From assembly GCA_902567135.1 (NCBI GenBank), contig CACFLO010000009.1, positions 1-40,393 of the forward strand: 40,393 nt of DNA, in the 5' to 3' direction. A program made the translations under genes and the position numbers. A model generated the notes under the pieces. It was not told where the DNA came from and did no database searches. It worked only from the letters and a program-made list of their open reading frames with translations. Origin of the DNA: an uncultured Alphaproteobacteria bacterium. GTDB lineage: Bacteria; Pseudomonadota; Alphaproteobacteria; HIMB59; GCA-002718135. Positions 1 through 7,463 of this stretch are shown piece after piece (positions within the stretch are counted from its first letter, which is position 1; every line of letters begins with the position of its first letter).

Positions 1-989
1 AAAAATATTTTTACATCATTTTCAATCCCTACTTCAACTGGAAAATAACGACCAATTGCAATAGGATCTATATCTACTTGAACAATTTTTGCTGAATGAG
101 AAATATTGTCATAGGAATAAAATGTTGAATTAAATCCAAGCCTTGTTCCCATAGCCAGAATCAAATCTGCATTTTTTACAAGGGCAGAAGCTATTTTATT
201 ACCTCTTGGTCCCATTTGCCCACTATAAAGAGGATATTCAAAAGAAATAACATCCCCGTGACCAGCAGAAGAAACAACAGGTATATTTAATTTTTTTGAA
301 AGTAAAATTATCTCATCTTGAGTTTGGGAATTTTTAATACCGGCACCACAAATAATAACAGGTTTTGATGAAACTTTAATTAAAGAAATAATTCTCTCTA
401 AATCATTTTGATTTATTTCTGAATTGTCAATTTTATCCTCAATTTTAAAAGATTCAAATTTTTCTGTTCCTGCAAGTACATCACGAGGAATGTTCACATG
501 AACAGGCCCCCATTTCCCATGAGTTGTCAGATTTATTGCTTTATTTAAATCCCTGGTTATGGATTTAGTATCTTTGATAGAAAATGTTTTTTTTGTAATG
601 GGTTCAAATAATTTTTGTTGATTAACTTCTTGAAATGAATCTTTGCCCTGATGTTCAGAGGCGATTGCTCCAGCTATAGATAATAAAGGTGAGAAAGCAG
701 CTTTTGCTTGAGCAACACCTGTTACAAGATTTGTTGCACCAGGACCATTTTGACCTGCTATGATAACACTAGGACTCCCTGATGCTCTTGCAAATGCATC
801 AGCCATATGTGTTCCGGTGCGCTCATCTCTTACATCAATAAAAGTTAAATCTTGCTCATCATAAAGGGCATCAAAGAGCTCCATTGTAGCAGATCCAATC
901 AAGCCAAAAACATACTTAATATTATGGGCTTTGAGACACTCAACAACAGCCTTACCGCCCGAAATAGGGAGGTGATTTTTTTCACTCAT
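1..989 (-). CDS. Thiamine pyrophosphate-dependent enzyme, acetolactate synthase-like (partial)
   Basis: This reading frame starts with ATG at 989 and runs off the left edge, so only the first 329 residues are seen. The N-terminal TPP-binding (PYR) domain is clear: IGSATMELFD near residue 31, RDERTGTHMADAFARASG with the cofactor-activating glutamate at about residue 56, and QNGPGATNLVTG near 80-90. FQEVNQQKLF and NIPRDVL follow, then the start of the central domain. Such enzymes cleave or join 2-oxo acids; this subgroup is usually annotated only as acetolactate-synthase-like. The FQEV..Q..LF stretch also recalls sulfoacetaldehyde acetyltransferase, but that is not enough to assign it. The start overlaps the stop of the upstream oxidoreductase by one base (TAATG), so the two are probably co-translated. 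The diphosphate-binding C-terminal domain lies outside the window. Confidence 0.85.
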   Translation of the reverse strand, partial: MSEKNHLPISGGKAVVECLKAHNIKYVFGLIGSATMELFDALYDEQDLTFIDVRDERTGTHMADAFARASGSPSVIIAGQNGPGATNLVTGVAQAKAAFSPLLSIAGAIASEHQGKDSFQEVNQQKLFEPITKKTFSIKDTKSITRDLNKAINLTTHGKWGPVHVNIPRDVLAGTEKFESFKIEDKIDNSEINQNDLERIISLIKVSSKPVIICGAGIKNSQTQDEIILLSKKLNIPVVSSAGHGDVISFEYPLYSGQMGPRGNKIASALVKNADLILAMGTRLGFNSTFYSYDNISHSAKIVQVDIDPIAIGRYFPVEVGIENDVKIF

Positions 990-2161
990 TATGATGCAGC
1001 TTTAATCTTACTTTTTGCTTTACTTTTAAAATGAGGAATTATTTTCTTAGTAAATAATTCTATACTCTTCATACAATCTTCATGTTTAACACCAGGAAAA
1101 TTTGACCAAACTTTTAAATTTTGTAAATTTAATTCTGCTTGCATCTCTTCAATTTTATTTATTACGTAATCAACAGTTCCAAACAACATATTTCTTTCAT
1201 GTAAAAAATCATATGAAAGTAAATCTAATTTATGGTCAGTTTTAGGTAGTTCTTCACCTGGATTCATATGAGTTCCAAGCCCTCTCCAGTGACAAACCCA
1301 ACGCATATAATTAACCATTTGCTCTCCAGCTTTTTCTTTTGCTTCTTCCATACTATCAGCAACAAACATATCTCTCACAACACTAATACCTTCTCCTAGT
1401 TCAACGTGTCGCTTTTCTTTTTCTGATTTAGCATTTTTATAAATTTCGAAACGTTTTTTTAGAGATTGAACTGGAGGTATCCACATTATAATACTTATGT
1501 CGTTCTTTGCCGCCCATTCAATAGAACTTGGACTATCAACTACTTGCCATAAGGGAGGATGAGGTTTTTGAACTGGTTGTGGAACAATATTTATTTTTTC
1601 CAAAATTTTTGTATCTAAATTCATAAATTCAGAGCTAGGTGGGCTCATGTCGTGCTCCCACTCAAAATTAGGTGCAGGATAAGTATAAAATTCTCCTTCA
1701 TGTTGAAAAAATTTTTCAGTCCAAGCTTTTTTTATAATAGTAAGAGTTTCTTCAAATAATCTAAAATTCTTAGCTTGATCTTTCATGTCTGCATCAGCAT
1801 TCATATTTAATGCTTCTCTTCCATAAATGCCTCTACCAACACCCGCTTCAACTCTGCCGTTAGATAATTGATCTAATAAAGCTATATCTTCAGCAGCACG
1901 AATTGGGTTCCAAAAAGTGATGATTGATGCAGCTTGGCCAATTCGAATATTTTTTGTTCTAGCCGCAATGTCTGAACTCAATAAAATTGGATTAGGACAA
2001 ATTTCCATACCCTCATGACTGAAATGATGTTCAGAAAACCAGATGGAATCCCAGTCATTTTGATCACAGTAAGTTGCTATCTCTCTGATCTCTTCTAAAA
2101 TTTGATTATATGTTTTTTTGTTTCCCCAATTAGTTGAGTTGCAGAAATAGCCAATTTTCAT
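989..2161 (-). CDS. LLM-class flavin-dependent oxidoreductase (luciferase-like)
   Basis: A 390-residue protein of the bacterial-luciferase-like superfamily, which uses reduced flavin for monooxygenation or related redox steps. Family hallmarks are the opening MKIGYF, WFSEHHF near residue 45, RIGQAAS.ITFWNPIRAAEDIALLDQLSNGRVEAGVGRG in the first third, and PQPVQKPHPPLW in the middle. The start at 2161 is preferred over the ATG at 2173, because that upstream ATG lies across the ribosome-binding sequence GGGAGG, which sits correctly for 2161. The last base of its TAA stop is the first base of the ATG of the TPP enzyme, so the pair forms one transcription unit. The substrate cannot be read from the sequence; the partner suggests a two-step route for a carbon substrate. 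Confidence 0.88.
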   Translation of the reverse strand: MKIGYFCNSTNWGNKKTYNQILEEIREIATYCDQNDWDSIWFSEHHFSHEGMEICPNPILLSSDIAARTKNIRIGQAASIITFWNPIRAAEDIALLDQLSNGRVEAGVGRGIYGREALNMNADADMKDQAKNFRLFEETLTIIKKAWTEKFFQHEGEFYTYPAPNFEWEHDMSPPSSEFMNLDTKILEKINIVPQPVQKPHPPLWQVVDSPSSIEWAAKNDISIIMWIPPVQSLKKRFEIYKNAKSEKEKRHVELGEGISVVRDMFVADSMEEAKEKAGEQMVNYMRWVCHWRGLGTHMNPGEELPKTDHKLDLLSYDFLHERNMLFGTVDYVINKIEEMQAELNLQNLKVWSNFPGVKHEDCMKSIELFTKKIIPHFKSKAKSKIKAAS

Positions 2162-2245
2162 AATACCTCCCAATATGAAGGCGACCTATCCCACTTCCGT
2201 ATGATGACGACGAGTTATGTATCGCTATATAATTCGTATTATAAA
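2162..2245 (-). promoter_or_regulatory. Possible structured leader of the oxidoreductase operon
   Basis: On the minus strand a TATAAT-like hexamer near 2238-2245 precedes a leader of about 70 nt that is visibly richer in G+C than its surroundings. Immediately before the start, CCTTC (2181-2177) can pair with the ribosome-binding GGAGG (2170-2166, one G-U pair). An upstream GAAG (2197-2194) can instead pair with CTTC and free that site. This is a switch-like arrangement seen by eye. No known riboswitch class was recognised. Confidence 0.25.
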
Positions 2246-2308
2246 TTTATAAAATTTCAATAAAAAACGTCCAAATCTAAAAAAAAACTATAAAAACTAT
2301 ACTCATTT

Positions 2309-2969
2309 ATGATTAAAAATATCATTTTTGATTTTGATGGAGTGCTTGTAGATAGTGAGATTTTAGCAGCAAAAGCTTTCGCTAAATATATGAAAAAATA
2401 TGACATTGAAATAGATGAAAATGAATTTGCAAATTTTGCAGGTAAAAAAAACTGTTCAAGTAATAGACATTTTATCACAAAAATATTCAATTAAAGATCA
2501 AGAAAAATTTTTTACTGATATTATGGAAATAGCTTCATATATTTATAAAAATGAATTAACTGCTGTTGAAGGAGCTTGTAACTTTTTACACAACACAAAG
2601 CTTAGCTTATATATTGGATCTAATAGCACTAAAGATAGAATAATATCTGGATTGCATAAAGTAGAATTTAATAAGTATTTTAAACCTGATAAAATATATT
2701 CATTTGATATAGTGGGAAAAGCTAAACCTGATCCTGATATTTATTTAAAAGCCATTGTAGTTAATAATCTTAATAAAAATGAAACTATAATTATTGAAGA
2801 TAGTTTAGTGGGGGTTAAGGCAGGTGTTAATGCAGGCGTTAAAGTAATTGGTCTTACAGCAGGAGGTCATTGGCATGAGGGTAGAGATGAAAAAGAATTG
2901 CTTGATGCTGGCGCGTTTACTGTTACAAATGATTATATAAAAGTGCAAGAAATAATAGAAAACAATTAA
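2309..2969 (+). pseudogene. HAD-superfamily phosphatase, broken by a frameshift in an A8 run
   Basis: Two overlapping frames together make one HAD-IA (phosphoglucomutase/phosphatase-like) hydrolase of about 220 residues. The first (2309-2494) holds motif I, IIFDFDGVLVDSE, with the nucleophile aspartate. The second (+1 frame, in use from about 2450 to 2969) holds motif II (YIGSNSTKDR), the motif III region (GKAKPDPDIYLKA) and motif IV (IIEDSLVGVKAG). The frames meet at a run of eight A (2444-2451). Removing one A gives a continuous reading GKKTVQVIDIL that fits the family. The gene could be inactive, rescued by polymerase slippage on the A run, or intact with a sequencing error. No internal start would restore the nucleophile. 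The next gene begins two bases after its stop. Confidence 0.75.
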
Positions 2970-2970
2970 T

Positions 2971-3429
2971 ATGGGACCAGCAGTTAAAGGAAATCCTCTT
3001 ATTATATTTGTTATCTTACTGGTCGTTTCTTATATCATTGGAGAATTTATTATACCAAAGTATGCATTATTAAATTTATTGAATTTAGTTGGTATAATAG
3101 GATTAATTATAAGCTTGGCTATATTTTTTACTTCTTTAAATTTATTTAATTCATATAAAGAAAACCCTATACCTCAGGCCAATACAAAACGTATAATAAA
3201 GACAGGTATATTCGCATACTGTAGGAATCCTATGTACTTAGCTTTCATCTCTTTTCAATTTAGCATGTTTTTAACTTTTGAAAATGTAGCAAATCTTTTA
3301 AGTGCAATAGGTCTATTTATTTGGATTAATCATTATGTTATTCCTATTGAAGAGAATTACTTGCGGGAAAAATTTGGAGATGAGTATGACAGATATTTCC
3401 AGGCTGTAAAAAAATGGATGTTTATTTAG
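2971..3429 (+). CDS. Isoprenylcysteine carboxyl methyltransferase-like / phospholipid methyltransferase family membrane protein
   Basis: A 152-residue integral membrane protein with about four hydrophobic segments. The C-terminal half carries the ICMT/PEMT family signature: GIFAYCRNPMYLAF (about residues 72-85), then IPIEENYLREKFGDEYDRYFQAVKKW at the end, the S-adenosylmethionine-binding part of these methyltransferases. Bacterial members methylate unknown small or lipid substrates, so no substrate is assigned. It starts immediately downstream of the broken HAD gene (TAA, one base, ATG) and is probably transcribed with it. The length is normal for the short bacterial form. Confidence 0.8.
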   Translation: MGPAVKGNPLIIFVILLVVSYIIGEFIIPKYALLNLLNLVGIIGLIISLAIFFTSLNLFNSYKENPIPQANTKRIIKTGIFAYCRNPMYLAFISFQFSMFLTFENVANLLSAIGLFIWINHYVIPIEENYLREKFGDEYDRYFQAVKKWMFI

Positions 3430-3433
3430 TTTG

Positions 3434-4306
3434 CTAAAATTTATCAGATTTAAATAATAACTTTTTTATTTTTTGATTACTATTTATCTTTATTAAAATA
3501 TCTGCTTGATTTGGCATGGTTAACATCATCCATTTGGTTAACTTTTCATAATGTTGAATAAATTCTTTTAATTTTTCTTTGTTCATAATATCTTTATTAT
3601 CAGAGTTAGGTGCATTCCTTTTTTCTTGTGCATGCCTCCATTTAAGAACATATTTAAAAGAAGGTGCTTTGATATATATTTTTTTATCAAATAAAGAAAA
3701 AACACTTTTATATTCATTTCTTAAAAGAGAATTATAGTATTTTCTCCAGTTTGTATTTTTATCATAGGTATTTTCTAAACTATTAATGTTTTTGAAAAGG
3801 TATTGATTAGCAATTGGCACAGAACCACAACACCAACCCTCTAATAATAATATCTGAGCATTATGAATAACTTTTCTTTTTTTTGAAATATCATCTTTTA
3901 ATTTATTAAATATAGGGGTGCTAATTGGAAAATTCTGATTTTGAAATTGATTTATATGATATTTTAGCGCTTTTATATCATGTGTGCCTGGCACACCACG
4001 TGTCAGAAGAAGTGGATGTATTTTTTTTGATAATTTTAGTCTTTGATTTTTACATAAATAATAATCATCAATACTGAGCAACATGACTTTCTTTGTATAA
4101 TATTTTTCGATAACTAATTTCAATAATTTAGCTAAAGTAGATTTTCCTGAACCTTGAGATCCTGAAAGAATAAATTTATTATTCTTTGAGTAATAAATAT
4201 TATTGATTATTGGAATAATATATTGTGATATATATTTTTTTGGAAAATTTTTATTCGTTAATTTCCTTAACTCTTCTTGAATAAATATATCGATATTAAG
4301 TTTCAT
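3434..4306 (-). CDS. D-glycerate 3-kinase-like P-loop kinase
   Basis: A 290-residue P-loop kinase of the plant/yeast glycerate-kinase type (GLYK; related to phosphoribulokinase/uridine kinase folds). Visible features are the Walker A loop GSQGSGKST (about residues 49-57), LLSIDDYYL about 30 residues later, GVPGTHD in the middle, LLLEGWCCG as the Walker B-like strand, and WRHAQEKR toward the C-terminus. The family phosphorylates D-glycerate to 3-phosphoglycerate, feeding photorespiratory-type or serine-cycle products into glycolysis. The ATG at 4306 is chosen over an upstream codon at 4345, because a start there would overlap the divergent neighbour and add an atypical basic tail. The gap to the divergent HAD gene is then 49 bp, which must hold both promoters. 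Confidence 0.82.
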   Translation of the reverse strand: MKLNIDIFIQEELRKLTNKNFPKKYISQYIIPIINNIYYSKNNKFILSGSQGSGKSTLAKLLKLVIEKYYTKKVMLLSIDDYYLCKNQRLKLSKKIHPLLLTRGVPGTHDIKALKYHINQFQNQNFPISTPIFNKLKDDISKKRKVIHNAQILLLEGWCCGSVPIANQYLFKNINSLENTYDKNTNWRKYYNSLLRNEYKSVFSLFDKKIYIKAPSFKYVLKWRHAQEKRNAPNSDNKDIMNKEKLKEFIQHYEKLTKWMMLTMPNQADILIKINSNQKIKKLLFKSDKF

Positions 4307-4355
4307 AAATATAATGAATTTTCGTAATTTTAATTTATACAACAAATTTAGTTTT

Positions 4356-4949
4356 ATGAAATTTCTTTTTGATCTAGGTGGCGTATTTTTTGATTGGGAT
4401 CCTAATCATTATTTTAAGGATATTTTTGATAAGGCTGATGAAAGAAAATACTTTTTAACTGAAGTATGTAATAATGAATGGAATGTTAAACAGGATGCAG
4501 GCAGAACTATAAAAGAGGCGGAATCTGAATTAATTCCTAAATTTCCTCATTATGAAAAAGAAATTAAAATGTATTACAAGAATCATCGTAAAATGATTAG
4601 AGGCACTTTTGATTTATCTATAAAAGTATTAAAAAAACTAAAAAAAGAACACTATGAATGTTTTGTTTTATCTAATTGGTCAGCAGAAACTTTTGCTGGG
4701 ATGACTGATGATTATCCTTTTTTAAAATTATTTGACGGACTTCTTATTTCCGGAGAAGATAAATTAATGAAACCAGATTCAGCTATTTACGAGCTAGCAA
4801 TCAATCGTTTTAATTTAAATCCTAATGAAACTATATTTATTGATGATAAACTGGAAAATATTCAAGCGGCACAAAATTTAAATTTACTTACTATTCATCT
4901 AACTGATCCGAATAAAATAGAATATGAGGTAAATAAATTTTTAATTTAA
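4356..4949 (+). CDS. HAD-IA family phosphatase (YihX/epoxide-hydrolase-like subgroup)
   Basis: A 197-residue haloacid-dehalogenase-like hydrolase. Motif I is FLFDLGGVFFDWDP at the N-terminus, motif II is FVLSNWSAET, the conserved lysine region is DKLMKPDSAIYELAINRF, and motif IV is IFIDDKLENIQAAQ. The LGGV..DWDP start and the SNWS motif place it with the YihX-like sugar-phosphate phosphatases. The ATG at 4356 is used because motif I should begin within a few residues of the start; the frame is open upstream to 4314, but that adds a non-conserved tail. It is followed after five bases by glpD, so a role in three-carbon phosphate metabolism is possible but only inferred from position. Confidence 0.82.
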   Translation: MKFLFDLGGVFFDWDPNHYFKDIFDKADERKYFLTEVCNNEWNVKQDAGRTIKEAESELIPKFPHYEKEIKMYYKNHRKMIRGTFDLSIKVLKKLKKEHYECFVLSNWSAETFAGMTDDYPFLKLFDGLLISGEDKLMKPDSAIYELAINRFNLNPNETIFIDDKLENIQAAQNLNLLTIHLTDPNKIEYEVNKFLI

Positions 4950-4954
4950 TTTTT

Positions 4955-6115
4955 ATGAGCTTTAACAAACAAATATATGATATTTTTATTATTGGTGGTG
5001 GTATTAATGGGGCAGGTATAGCTAGAGATGCTGCTGGTAGAGGATTAAAAGTTTTTTTAGCAGAAAAAAATAAAGTGGGATCTGCTACTTCTTCATGGTC
5101 TTCAAAATTGATACATGGTGGATTAAGATATCTTGAAAACTATGAGTTTAAATTAGTTAAAGAATCATTAAAAGAAAGAGAAGTCATTACAAGTATTGCC
5201 CCAACCATTACAAAACCTCTCCCTTTTGTTATTCCACATTCAAAAAAATTAAGATCGAAATTATTAATTAGATTGGGTTTATTTTTATATGATAATCTTG
5301 GAGGCAAAACAAAAATACCAAAATCATCAAAAATAAATTTTAATAAAAAATATAGTAATATTTTGAAATCACATTTTAAAGTTGGTTTTCAATACTATGA
5401 TGTTCAGGTCGATGATAAAAAACTTGTAGAGATGAATATTGAGGATGCAAAGAAAATGGGTGCTCATATTGTAGAAAATAGAAAAGTTATAAATGCAAAT
5501 AGATCAAAAAAAGGTTGGGAAATTCTTCTTGATAATGATGAGGTAGTTAATTCTAAGATTTTAATTAATGCAGCTGGTCCCTGGATTAATGAGATAGTGA
5601 ATAATGTAATTAAAGCTAATAAAAATAAATCAATTCGATTAGTGAAAGGAAGTCATATAATTATTAAAAAATTATATGATCAAGAAGTTGCATTTACATT
5701 GCAAAATGATGATAATAGAATAGTTTTTGTAATTCCTTATAAGAATGTTTATTCTCTGATTGGTACCACTGAAGTGGATGTAAACTCTCCTGATAATCCT
5801 AAAATTTCAAATGGAGAAATAATTTATTTAATTAATACAATTAATAATCATTTTATTAAGCAAATTTCAGAAAAAGATATTCTAGATACATTTTCAGGCA
5901 TTAGACCATTAATTGAGGATTTTAAAGATGCTTCAAAAGTTACAAGAGACTATGTATTTGATTTAAACCTTGAAAATAAAAACTCACCTTTACTAAATAT
6001 ATATGGAGGTAAATTAACTACATATAGAAAATTGTCTGAGAACGTAATTGAAGAACTTACTCCTTATTTATCAATAAAAAATTCTAAGAACTGGACAGAC
6101 ACTAAAGTATTATAA
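4955..6115 (+). CDS. glpD: FAD-dependent glycerol-3-phosphate dehydrogenase lacking the C-terminal domain
   Basis: The protein matches aerobic GlpD over the whole FAD-binding/DAO domain. It has the dinucleotide-binding motif FIIGGGINGAGIARDAAGRG at residues 11-30, the typical SSWSSKLIHGGLRYLENYE near residue 48, and GGKLTTYRKLSE near residue 352. GlpD oxidises sn-glycerol-3-phosphate to dihydroxyacetone phosphate and passes electrons to quinone at the membrane. It stops at 386 residues, where family members have about 500: the reading ends just before the position of the LPGG segment that opens the C-terminal domain. None of the three frames after the stop resembles the missing part, so this is a truncation rather than a simple frameshift. 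The FAD and substrate core is present; activity is uncertain. Confidence 0.8.
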   Translation: MSFNKQIYDIFIIGGGINGAGIARDAAGRGLKVFLAEKNKVGSATSSWSSKLIHGGLRYLENYEFKLVKESLKEREVITSIAPTITKPLPFVIPHSKKLRSKLLIRLGLFLYDNLGGKTKIPKSSKINFNKKYSNILKSHFKVGFQYYDVQVDDKKLVEMNIEDAKKMGAHIVENRKVINANRSKKGWEILLDNDEVVNSKILINAAGPWINEIVNNVIKANKNKSIRLVKGSHIIIKKLYDQEVAFTLQNDDNRIVFVIPYKNVYSLIGTTEVDVNSPDNPKISNGEIIYLINTINNHFIKQISEKDILDTFSGIRPLIEDFKDASKVTRDYVFDLNLENKNSPLLNIYGGKLTTYRKLSENVIEELTPYLSIKNSKNWTDTKVL

Positions 6116-6116
6116 C

Positions 6117-6227
6117 AAGTATTCCTCGTGCACAATCTTCTCATTTATGAGAGCAGAGAAGTTTACAAGAGGAATACTTCTTATAGGAGGAAATAATATG
6201 AAACTCTCTGCTCTATTCATATTATAA
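6117..6227 (+). other. Structured leader-like element with orphan Shine-Dalgarno and nine-codon ORF
   Basis: A perfect 11-bp inverted repeat, AAGTATTCCTC (6117-6127) and GAGGAATACTT (6169-6179), encloses a small hairpin TCTCAT/ATGAGA (6139-6152). After it come a strong ribosome-binding site AGGAGG (6185-6190) and, seven bases later, ATG at 6198 opening a reading frame of nine codons (MKLSALFIL, stop 6225-6227). GAGCAGAG (6151-6158) plus AGTTT (6160-6164) can pair with AAACT and CTCTGCTC (6201-6213) inside that ORF. That pairing competes with the first stem. No longer ORF follows. It may be the surviving 5' end of a lost secreted-protein gene, or a genuine leader peptide. Confidence 0.45.
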
Positions 6228-6255
6228 ATTATTAACAAATATTAACTATTCTTCT

Positions 6256-6269
6256 CCAAAACGCTTTGG
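6256..6269. promoter_or_regulatory. LacI-family operator-like palindrome, distal copy
   Basis: CCAAAACGCTTTGG differs at one base from the perfect palindrome CCAAAACGTTTTGG in the agl promoter 6 kb away. It lies 42 bp beyond the stop codon of the last gene of that operon, next to its terminator. It could be an auxiliary operator used in DNA looping, or the relic of a second promoter of the same regulon. Confidence 0.5.
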
Positions 6270-6271
6270 AA

Positions 6272-6294
6272 AATGCCCCATTTTATGAGGCATT
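6272..6294 (-). terminator. Terminator of the agl operon
   Basis: AATGCC (6272-6277) pairs with GGCATT (6289-6294). An inner CAT/ATG stem (6279-6281 with 6285-6287) is separated by one mismatch. On the minus strand the stem is followed by TTTT only, so the U tract is short. It sits about 18 bp after the aglK stop and may also serve glpD from the other side. Confidence 0.6.
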
Positions 6295-6311
6295 AATAAT
6301 TTTCGATTCTA

Positions 6312-7391
6312 CTATCTAAAGGCTTGTTGTGAGCTATCAAATAAATGGCAACGAGAAGCTGAAAAACCAACTTTAACTGTATCTCCAACTTTAATATTTG
6401 AATCACCCTCAGTTTCGACAACTAGAGGCTCACCTTCTTTTTCAAGATAAAGGAATGTTCCTGATCCTAATTTTTCTACAACAAAAACTTTACTCTCCCA
6501 ACTTCCATCACCATCCTGATTAACTATTAGATGTTCAGGGCGGATACCTAGTTGTACTGCATCACCTTCGGAAGCTGATGCTGAAGTTTTTGGAATGCTG
6601 ATTTTTGAAGATCCCATTAAATCTACTTCAGTCTTATCATTACTTTTACTTGTTATTTTAGTAGAGATAAAATTCATTTTAGGAGATCCAATAAATCCTC
6701 CTACAAATAGATTATTTGGATCATTGTAAAGATCCATAGGTGACCCTTTTTGTGAAACGATACCCTCATCAAGAACAACAATATCATTTGCGAGTGTCAT
6801 TGCTTCTGTTTGATCATGTGTTACATAAATCATTGTAGCATTAAGTTGGTCATGCAGTTTAGCTAATTCAACACGCATTTGAACACGAAGTGCAGCATCT
6901 AGGTTTGATAAAGGTTCATCAAATAAGAATACTTTTGGTTTACGAGTTATAGCCCTTCCAATAGCAACCCTTTGTCTTTGCCCACCTGATAATTGTTTAG
7001 GCTTTCTATGTAAGTAATCTTCAATCTGAAGTATTCTTGCCGCTTCTTGAACACGTTCATTAATTTCATCTTTTGATCTTTTCTCTAATTTTAGACCAAA
7101 GGCCATGTTATCAAAAACTGTCATGTGTGGGTATAAGGCATATGATTGGAAAACCATTGCAATGTTTCTTTGTTTTGGAGGTAGGTCATTTACTACCTGG
7201 CCGTCAATACTAATAGTTCCGGAATTAATATCTTCTAATCCTGCAATCATTCTAAGCATAGTTGATTTTCCGCAACCTGATGGTCCAACTAAGACTGTAA
7301 AAGATTGACTTTTTATATCAAGAGATACGTCCTTAATAACATGCACATCTCCATAGTACTTATTAACTGTATTAATATTTATATCTGCCAC
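6312..7391 (-). CDS. aglK: Sugar ABC transporter ATP-binding protein (AglK/UgpC/MsmX type)
   Basis: A 359-residue ATPase of the carbohydrate-uptake CUT1 family, which energises import through the inner membrane. It shows Walker A GPSGCGKST, the Q loop in MVFQSYALYPHMTV, the ABC signature LSGGQRQRVAIGRA, Walker B VFLFDEPLSNLD and the switch histidine in YVTHDQTEAMTLA. A C-terminal TOBE/OB regulatory region of about 120 residues includes the typical LGIRPEHL. GTG at 7391 is chosen as start because AAAGGAGG sits five bases before it and the product then begins MADININTVNKYYG like its relatives; the frame is open to a TTG at 7418, but that codon has no ribosome-binding site. It is last in the agl operon, about 70 bp after the glycosidase gene. 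Confidence 0.9.
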   Translation of the reverse strand: MADININTVNKYYGDVHVIKDVSLDIKSQSFTVLVGPSGCGKSTMLRMIAGLEDINSGTISIDGQVVNDLPPKQRNIAMVFQSYALYPHMTVFDNMAFGLKLEKRSKDEINERVQEAARILQIEDYLHRKPKQLSGGQRQRVAIGRAITRKPKVFLFDEPLSNLDAALRVQMRVELAKLHDQLNATMIYVTHDQTEAMTLANDIVVLDEGIVSQKGSPMDLYNDPNNLFVGGFIGSPKMNFISTKITSKSNDKTEVDLMGSSKISIPKTSASASEGDAVQLGIRPEHLIVNQDGDGSWESKVFVVEKLGSGTFLYLEKEGEPLVVETEGDSNIKVGDTVKVGFSASRCHLFDSSQQAFR

Positions 7392-7463
7392 TTCATCCTC
7401 CTTTGAGCGATCTTTCAAGTGTTAAAGGTATTTTTTAGGGGAATATAAGATTAATTGCAAGGG

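Noticed and set aside
852-1034. Short open frame on the plus strand opposite the TPP enzyme start
   Set aside because: It lies across the overlap of two well-supported minus-strand genes, has no ribosome-binding site and no recognisable domain.
6116-6311. Remnant of the missing GlpD C-terminal domain
   Set aside because: All three plus-strand frames were read and none resembles the LPGG or later segments of GlpD.
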